A program made the position numbers and the translations under genes. The notes below the pieces were generated by a model. That model did not search any database and had not been told where the DNA came from. It saw nothing but the letters and a program-made list of their open reading frames with translations. Positions 58,934 through 64,000 of a DNA stretch of 64,000 nucleotides are shown piece after piece. The DNA comes from Sulfidibacter corallicola. GTDB taxonomy: Bacteria; Acidobacteriota; Holophagae; Acanthopleuribacterales; Acanthopleuribacteraceae. Where the stretch lies: the NCBI RefSeq assembly GCF_017498545.1, contig NZ_CP071793.1, forward strand, positions 4,985,001 to 5,049,000. The letters run 5' to 3'. Numbering within the stretch: the stretch's first letter is position 1; every line of letters begins with the position of its first letter.

Positions 58934-60363
58934 TAGTAGCGCAGGCGCTCCACGCCCGAAACGATGCGGGCCACGCGAGCGACCTGCATCGAGTAGCCGA
59001 ATTCGTTGTCGTACCAGACGTAGATCACGGCACGCTTGCCGTGGACCTGGGTGGCCAGGGAGTCGACGATGGCCGCGTGGGTGTTGCCGACCATGTCGCT
59101 GCTCACCACGTCTTCGTCGCGGGTGTAGTCGATCTGGGCGACCAGCGGGCCTTCCAACGAGGCGCGGCGCAGCATGTCGTTGATGGTGTCGCGATCCACT
59201 TCCTGTTGCAGTTCCATGTTGAGGATCGCCAGCGACACGTTGGGGGTCGGTACCCGTACCGCGTTGCCCGTCACGCGTCCGGTGAGTTCGGGAAGGGCCT
59301 TGGCGACCGCGCTGGCGGCGCCGGTTTCGGTGATGACCATGTTCAGGCCGGCCGAACGGCCGCGACGCTCTTTCTTGTGGTAGTTGTCCAGCAGGTTTTG
59401 GTCGTTGGTGTAGGAATGCACGGTTTCCACGTGGGTGCTCTCGATGCCGAACGCGTCGTTGACCGCTTTCAGAACCGGTACGATGGCGTTGGTGGTGCAG
59501 GAAGCGGCCGAGAAAATGCGTTCTTCCTCGTTGAAGGTGCGGTGGTTGACGCCGTAGACGATGTTGGGGATGTCGCCTTTGCCGGGCGCGGTCAGGAGGA
59601 CGCGGTCGGCACCGTTGGCCTTCAGGTGGAGACCGAGGCCGTCGCGATCGCGCCAGACACCGGTGTTGTCGACGATCAGCGCGTTCTTGATGCCGTAGGC
59701 CTCGTAGTCCACCTGATCGGGCGAAGAAGCCGAAATGAACTTGACGAAGACACCGTTGGCGACAAACGCGTCTTCCTCTTCCAAAACGGTGATGTTGCCC
59801 TGGTAGGGCCCGTGAACCGAGTCCCGTTGGAACAGGGCCGCGCGCTTGGCCACGTTCAAATTTCCGCGACACACGACCGCCCGCAGCCGCAGGGCGCCGC
59901 CGCCACCGGCCTGGTTCACCAGCAGGCGCGCCATCAGTCGACCGATGCGGCCAAACCCGTAGAGCACGACGTCACGGGGTTCGAAGTCGGCGCCGTTCGG
60001 TTTGAGATGATCCGTCAGGCATCCTTCCAGGAAGGTGCGGAGCTCACCGCGATCCTTGCCGGATTCCACCCACTTGACGGCTAGGAGACCGATATCGATA
60101 CGGGAAGGGCACAGGGGCATGTCGGCGAGGGTTTCGATGATGGGCAGGGTCAACTCGATGCCGAAATTCACTTTGGAAATTTGACGCGCGTAATTGTGAC
60201 TCTTCAAAATGTCGATCGGGCCCTGGTGCACCATGACGCGGCGAAACAACAGTAGCTCCACGGAGCGTTCGACCCAGAGTTTGTGGATGGGCGAAATGGC
60301 GCGAATGGCGAGCTTCTCTCGTTCGACGAAATTCTTCAGCTCGTTTTGGTATTGAGAAACCAT
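58930..60363 (-). CDS. gap: Long-type glyceraldehyde-3-phosphate dehydrogenase
   Basis: 477 aa. An N-terminal extension of about 130 helical residues precedes the Rossmann motif GFGRIGR (136-142). Catalytic Cys289 lies in AASCTTNAI, with TETGAASAVAKALPEL and YDNEFGYSMQV later. The acidic residue that normally follows strand 2 and selects NAD is replaced (VVCRGNL), so cofactor preference may differ from standard NAD-GAPDH. This long class is known in gammaproteobacteria and Bacteroidota. AAGGAG precedes the ATG. Confidence 0.94.
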   Translation of the reverse strand: MVSQYQNELKNFVEREKLAIRAISPIHKLWVERSVELLLFRRVMVHQGPIDILKSHNYARQISKVNFGIELTLPIIETLADMPLCPSRIDIGLLAVKWVESGKDRGELRTFLEGCLTDHLKPNGADFEPRDVVLYGFGRIGRLMARLLVNQAGGGGALRLRAVVCRGNLNVAKRAALFQRDSVHGPYQGNITVLEEEDAFVANGVFVKFISASSPDQVDYEAYGIKNALIVDNTGVWRDRDGLGLHLKANGADRVLLTAPGKGDIPNIVYGVNHRTFNEEERIFSAASCTTNAIVPVLKAVNDAFGIESTHVETVHSYTNDQNLLDNYHKKERRGRSAGLNMVITETGAASAVAKALPELTGRVTGNAVRVPTPNVSLAILNMELQQEVDRDTINDMLRRASLEGPLVAQIDYTRDEDVVSSDMVGNTHAAIVDSLATQVHGKRAVIYVWYDNEFGYSMQVARVARIVSGVERLRYY

Positions 60364-61290
60364 GAGGACTCCTTAAAAAGAAACCGCCTGGCGGTAGGTG
60401 TTGCCGTAGGGGATCACATGGATGGAAGTTGGTGGAAACATGGAAGATTTCGGATCGGGATCCGGCAGATCTCGATCGCGACTCGTGTGCCCTCGATGCC
60501 GCGATGCCTTTCCCGCCCGCGAGGCATGGGACGTCCGACAGAAGCTGACCTTCGTTCGCCCCTCGATGACGGCCCTCCGTAAGCGGCCCTCCGAAAGCGG
60601 TACTCCCCATTCCACCTGCGCTGCCTTGTCTTATGGTCTGAAACCCAGTTCGAATGATCCTCGTCGGCATGCGGGATCGACCTCGACCTGACGGACTGCA
60701 GCGGGCGGCGATCATGCACGGCACAGGCTCCCCCCATGAGCCGTACATCCCTACCCGATCCGGTCCGACACCTCGCTAACTCGCACCCCTTCAAATCACT
60801 CGCACCGGGTGAAAAAACTCCCCCAAAAAGTCGGCTGATGGTGACGGCCGCCGCCCAATGGGCGGAAAACCGCGCCAAGTATACCACAGAGCGCACATTC
60901 GCCGTGGTTGCTGTTGGCAGTGGTTCCCGTTCCCGCGCTATACTTCCCTAGCTCGCGCGTACTTGCATCGATGAGGTGATGCCCGAGACCCGTCGTTTTT
61001 GGTGGCGCGCCATTTGAAATCGCCGGGTTGAGACGGTCAGGAAGCGTGCTCCGATTCGGGTGACCTCTCACCTCGCCAAGCGCGGCCGAGCGCGTTTCAG
61101 GTCCCTTCGGTTCCCATGTCTCCTCTGCGTATGACCGTCGGACGCATCGACCGATCTCGGGTCCGGCCGGTGGGAGGCGCCGGTGCTCGACCGTGGCACG
61201 GGGGTTGCCAGATCTGGCGGACATGGGCGCGCGTTCCCCGACGACATACCCACCGGTTCCCTCCTCACAGAAATCATTCGAGGTCTTCCC
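60364..61290. other. Divergent gap of 927 bp without a clear gene
   Basis: Separates gap (minus) and the glycosyltransferase (plus). Several open frames of 80-180 codons cross it on both strands, but all are rich in Arg/Pro/Gly/Ser shadow sequence and lack an SD. I see no RNA gene or terminator. Confidence 0.4.
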
Positions 61291-63450
61291 ATGGATGGCG
61301 GTTTTCTTTCCCTTGGCGACGCACGACACGTCTCACTTTGGAGTGTCGCCGCACTCATGCTTGTCTGCACCGCGATCTATGTGCCGTTCACCGACAAGGG
61401 GCCGACCAACGACGACCTCATCTATTTGGATTACGCCGATAGGCTGACCCTGAATCCGGCCCGTTGCCAGGTGTCGGACTACGTGTTTCAGGGGCGGGTC
61501 CTCGAGAATTTCGTGGTTTTCGAGTCCACTCATCCGCCGCTCGTGCCCTATTACATTCGCGTGGTGCGCCACCTCGTCGGTCGCGACCTGGTTCATCTCC
61601 ACCTGGCGTTTCTGCCGTTTCTGTGGCTGGCGACCCTGGGCCTGGCCGGCCTGATTCGTCATTACACCGATCATCCACCCTGGGTGGCGCTGGCCCTGAC
61701 GCTGGGACCCATGTTCCTTCCCAACGCCGCGACCTTGATGACCGATGTGCCGCTGTTCGCCTTCTGGGTCGGCGGGCTTTGGTATTGGGAGCGGACGCTG
61801 GCCCGAACCGGCGCTTCCGCCACCCGCAATTTGATTCCATGTCTGATCTTCACCTTCGCCGCCGTGTTCACCGCCTACCAGGGGTTCGGGTTGCTGGCCC
61901 TGATCGCCGTACGCGGCTGGAGCAAAAGGCGCATGGGTGAAGTACTGATCGTTTTCGCCTGTACCGTGGTGCCGATGGTGATCTGGCTGTCCATGGTCTA
62001 TTACTATCACGGGATCGTGCCCTATTTTGCCGCGCCTCGCGACGAACTCAGCATTGCCACCGAAGTCCACAAGGGACTCGATGCCACCAACATGTGGATC
62101 AAGGCCCGGGTCATGGTGCTCTACGGCGGTGCCGCCATCGGCCTGTTCGCGCCTCTGGCACTCCGGCTGGCCGCCGGCGGGCGATTCTTCTATCCGCTGA
62201 TGGCCTGTCTGGGCTGGGCCTGGGTACTCCTGCTGAATCTTCAAAACGATACGGGCTGGTTCCCCGGTTTCTGGGCCTGGGGCTTGATGGGCTTGGGGCT
62301 GGCTCTCTTGCCCTCCCTGTTTCACGCCGTTCGGAGTTTGTTCGGCATCGACGAGGAGGGCAGCATCTGGTTGGTCCTGTTGGCTTGGTTCGCCGGCCTG
62401 GCGCTGTTTCAAATCGGGCTCGCGGCCTTCGCCTCACCTCGTTACAACCTGCTGCTCTTTGCCGCCCTGCTTCTGATGGTGCTCCGCGCCACCCCGCCGC
62501 GGTTTGCCGCGGTCACCGTCTGGACCTTGATCAGCACCGGTATCGCGGTCGGTCTCGGGTGGATGGTGGCACGCGTGGAGTTCGATTTCAGTCGCGCCCA
62601 ACGCGTCGCCGATCTGGAACTTCCCGTCGCGCCCGGCGAAATTCACTTCGTCGGCGAGATGGGGGTTCGCCACTACGGCGAACAGGCCGGCATGATCTAT
62701 CTACAGGTCGACCAAACGGATGACGTGCGCTACCTGCTCGTGCCGCGTCTCACCGATCACATCCAGGTGCCCGAATCGCTGCTGGCGCGTGCGGAGATCG
62801 CCGGCCGATACGAGGTGCCGAGCCGCTGGCCCCTGCGGCTGCACGCACCCGACCACCACACCAGTTACTATCTGCACGCACGGGGCATCTTGCCGTTCTC
62901 GTTCGTTCCCGGCCCGGGAACGATGGAAGCTTACACCCTCTTCAAGGTCTATCACCAGATCATGCCCGCCTGGGTCGTCGGCCCCGAATCCAGGATCGAA
63001 CCGGCGGGACCCATCTTGCCCGAATCGCCGATCGTCACGGAGTTCGATTGCCCGAAGGATGGACTGACGCGGGTTCGACTGAATCTGGCGACCTACAACC
63101 GGATCAACACGTCGACGTTGCGGGTGGCGATCAGCGAACTCGGCCTGGCGGAGGCCGAGGAGTCCCTGTTGTGGTCGGTCGATCTCGATGCCGCCCAGAT
63201 TCGCGACAACAGTTGGTTGACCCTGGATTTAGAGCCCCTTGCGAGCGCCGGCAAACGCTTGAGACTGGCGCTTTCCTCGCCGGATGCGACTCCCGCCAAC
63301 GCGGTGACCATTTGGGTGAACAGGGCCGGCGCGGGCGGCTACCGCTACGGAGAGACGGTTCAAGCAGGCCAATTGGGACTCTCGATGTTTTGTTTCCCTC
63401 GTGCAGCCGCCGGGGAAGTCGAGACGGTGGCGCCGAATCCCAGCGAGTGA
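61291..63450 (+). CDS. Membrane glycosyltransferase, GT39/ArnT-like (PMT superfamily), 719 aa
   Basis: About ten transmembrane helices occupy residues 15-470, followed by a soluble C-terminal domain of about 240 residues with beta-rich content. The first periplasmic loop carries acidic NDDLIYLDYADRL and THPPLVPYYIRV, as in GT39/GT83 enzymes, which transfer sugars from polyprenyl-phosphate. The ATG at 61291 has GAGG upstream; the longer frame is not conserved. Substrate unknown. Confidence 0.8.
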   Translation: MDGGFLSLGDARHVSLWSVAALMLVCTAIYVPFTDKGPTNDDLIYLDYADRLTLNPARCQVSDYVFQGRVLENFVVFESTHPPLVPYYIRVVRHLVGRDLVHLHLAFLPFLWLATLGLAGLIRHYTDHPPWVALALTLGPMFLPNAATLMTDVPLFAFWVGGLWYWERTLARTGASATRNLIPCLIFTFAAVFTAYQGFGLLALIAVRGWSKRRMGEVLIVFACTVVPMVIWLSMVYYYHGIVPYFAAPRDELSIATEVHKGLDATNMWIKARVMVLYGGAAIGLFAPLALRLAAGGRFFYPLMACLGWAWVLLLNLQNDTGWFPGFWAWGLMGLGLALLPSLFHAVRSLFGIDEEGSIWLVLLAWFAGLALFQIGLAAFASPRYNLLLFAALLLMVLRATPPRFAAVTVWTLISTGIAVGLGWMVARVEFDFSRAQRVADLELPVAPGEIHFVGEMGVRHYGEQAGMIYLQVDQTDDVRYLLVPRLTDHIQVPESLLARAEIAGRYEVPSRWPLRLHAPDHHTSYYLHARGILPFSFVPGPGTMEAYTLFKVYHQIMPAWVVGPESRIEPAGPILPESPIVTEFDCPKDGLTRVRLNLATYNRINTSTLRVAISELGLAEAEESLLWSVDLDAAQIRDNSWLTLDLEPLASAGKRLRLALSSPDATPANAVTIWVNRAGAGGYRYGETVQAGQLGLSMFCFPRAAAGEVETVAPNPSE

Positions 63451-63501
63451 CTGCAGACGCCGGCTTCGCCAGCTTCGATGTTTTCCCGGGCCGACCTCTG
63501 C

Positions 63502-63507
63502 TATAAT
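63502..63507 (+). promoter_or_regulatory. -10 box before the NqrM-like gene
   Basis: A perfect TATAAT lies 37 bases before the ATG at 63544. The -35 region (TGTTTT near 63479) is poor, so the assignment is only likely. Confidence 0.5.
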
Positions 63508-63543
63508 GGTCGGGCTCTTTTCGGGGGCAAAGGAGGACCGACC

Positions 63544-63819
63544 ATGCTGACCACTTTTCTTTTTGCACTCGTCGTGTTCAGTGTCTGTTTTTTCGGGTTG
63601 GGCATCGGGTTTTTTCTTCGTGGCGTGGCCATGAAAGCCTCCTGCCGCAGCACCGCCCATTTCATGGATGAAGATCCAAGCTGCGGGGCCTGCGCCAAGA
63701 AGGAAAAAGAGCTTTGCCCCAGCGACGACGAGTCCGGTCTACTGCACATCTCCCAGATCAGCAACCCCCACCGCACCATGAAAGAGCGCGACAAGCCCGA
63801 ACCCGGTTATCAAGTCTGA
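63544..63819 (+). CDS. NqrM-like (DUF539) small membrane protein, 91 aa
   Basis: One N-terminal membrane helix (about 5-27) is followed by a cysteine pattern SCRSTAHF ... CGACAKKEKELC. NqrM delivers iron to Na+-NQR and has a similar helix plus CGG and CxxC layout. Here the first cluster reads SCRS rather than SCGG. No nqr gene is nearby. AAGGAGG lies upstream of the ATG. Confidence 0.65.
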   Translation: MLTTFLFALVVFSVCFFGLGIGFFLRGVAMKASCRSTAHFMDEDPSCGACAKKEKELCPSDDESGLLHISQISNPHRTMKERDKPEPGYQV

Positions 63820-63820
63820 G

Positions 63821-63840
63821 AGCCACCGATCGGCGGCTCG
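63821..63840 (+). other. Hairpin after the NqrM-like gene
   Basis: GAGCC ... GGCTC with an inner CCGATCGG forms a tight perfect stem; no T-run follows. Confidence 0.45.
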
Positions 63841-63962
63841 GTATCGGCATGCGGGTTTCAGGCATCGGGCGTTTCTGCTTTGGCAAAAGCAGGGTGGGCG
63901 CCCAGCTTGGAAGTATCAACGCGAAGCGCACCGATTCGGTGAGCCCGCACGCGCGTAAGAGA

Positions 63963-63983
63963 CGTAAAGCCTGTAGGTTGGCC
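63963..63983 (-). repeat. Minus-strand copy of the core of the 149-bp repeat
   Basis: Read on the minus strand, GGCCAACCTACAGGCTTTACG matches the core at 41728 and at 41429/41579 in the 149-bp array. The copy reaches the window edge, so its full extent is unseen. Confidence 0.75.
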
Positions 63984-64000
63984 GGCTCGGCCGACTATTC

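Noticed and set aside
60796..61329. 177-codon minus-strand frame before the glycosyltransferase
   Set aside because: It overlaps the start of the membrane enzyme, and no family, SD or bias supports it.

Overview
The window is a GC-rich bacterial chromosome segment with strong G/C bias at third codon positions and dense genes on both strands. It carries almost entirely chromosomal housekeeping and regulatory genes. No insertion sequence, prophage, CRISPR array or plasmid function is visible. An Oar-like TonB-dependent receptor with a carboxypeptidase-regulatory domain, many large signalling proteins, two-heme lipoproteins and a Gram-negative envelope set suggest a member of Acidobacteriota (Holophagae/Acanthopleuribacter-like) or a neighbouring deep Gram-negative phylum. 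That placement is inferred from gene content only. TTG or GTG starts with good Shine-Dalgarno (SD) sequences are common.

Layout. 1-3.9 kb: the end of an unknown gene, a HEAT-repeat protein and small unknowns. 3.9-8.5 kb: the RNA-repair locus rtcR / rtcBA, with a sigma-54 promoter in the divergent gap. 9-17 kb: an AAA ATPase, an L,D-transpeptidase, heme genes (hemB, hemH), a metallo-beta-lactamase protein, a WYL regulator, a PP2C phosphatase and bolA. 17.3-17.6 kb: tRNA-Pro and tRNA-Arg with promoter and terminator. 17.9-25 kb: a winged-helix protein in an AT-richer gap, an M23 peptidase, a kinase-CPBP protease pair, and a diheme lipoprotein with a beta-barrel. 25.7-33.6 kb: a CinA-domain protein, tatA, nth, an amidohydrolase-fold protein that seems to have lost its metal site, smpB, lon and a GGDEF regulator. 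34-46 kb: uppP, pyrC, a SWIM-SNF2 helicase with a coupled CoA-transferase, gshB, an NtrC-type regulator and ligA. Two convergent-gene gaps here are filled with unusual repeats. 47-53.5 kb: the TonB receptor, a YdbS/YdbT-like pair and an orphan hcp. 53.8-64 kb: carAB, a candidate small RNA, a long GAPDH, a membrane glycosyltransferase and an NqrM-like protein.

Working together. rtcR senses RNA damage and drives rtcBA (ligase plus cyclase). hemB and hemH bracket heme synthesis, consistent with cytochrome use. pyrC and carAB feed pyrimidine synthesis. lon, smpB, nth, ligA and gshB form a protein/DNA quality-control and redox background. The two clearest regulatory signals are sigma-54 promoters, one before rtcB and one before the lone hcp gene. 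The most unusual DNA is a roughly 640-bp inverted-repeat element around a 32-bp minisatellite, a 149-bp tandem repeat, and a promoter/hairpin/terminator unit with no gene downstream of carB.
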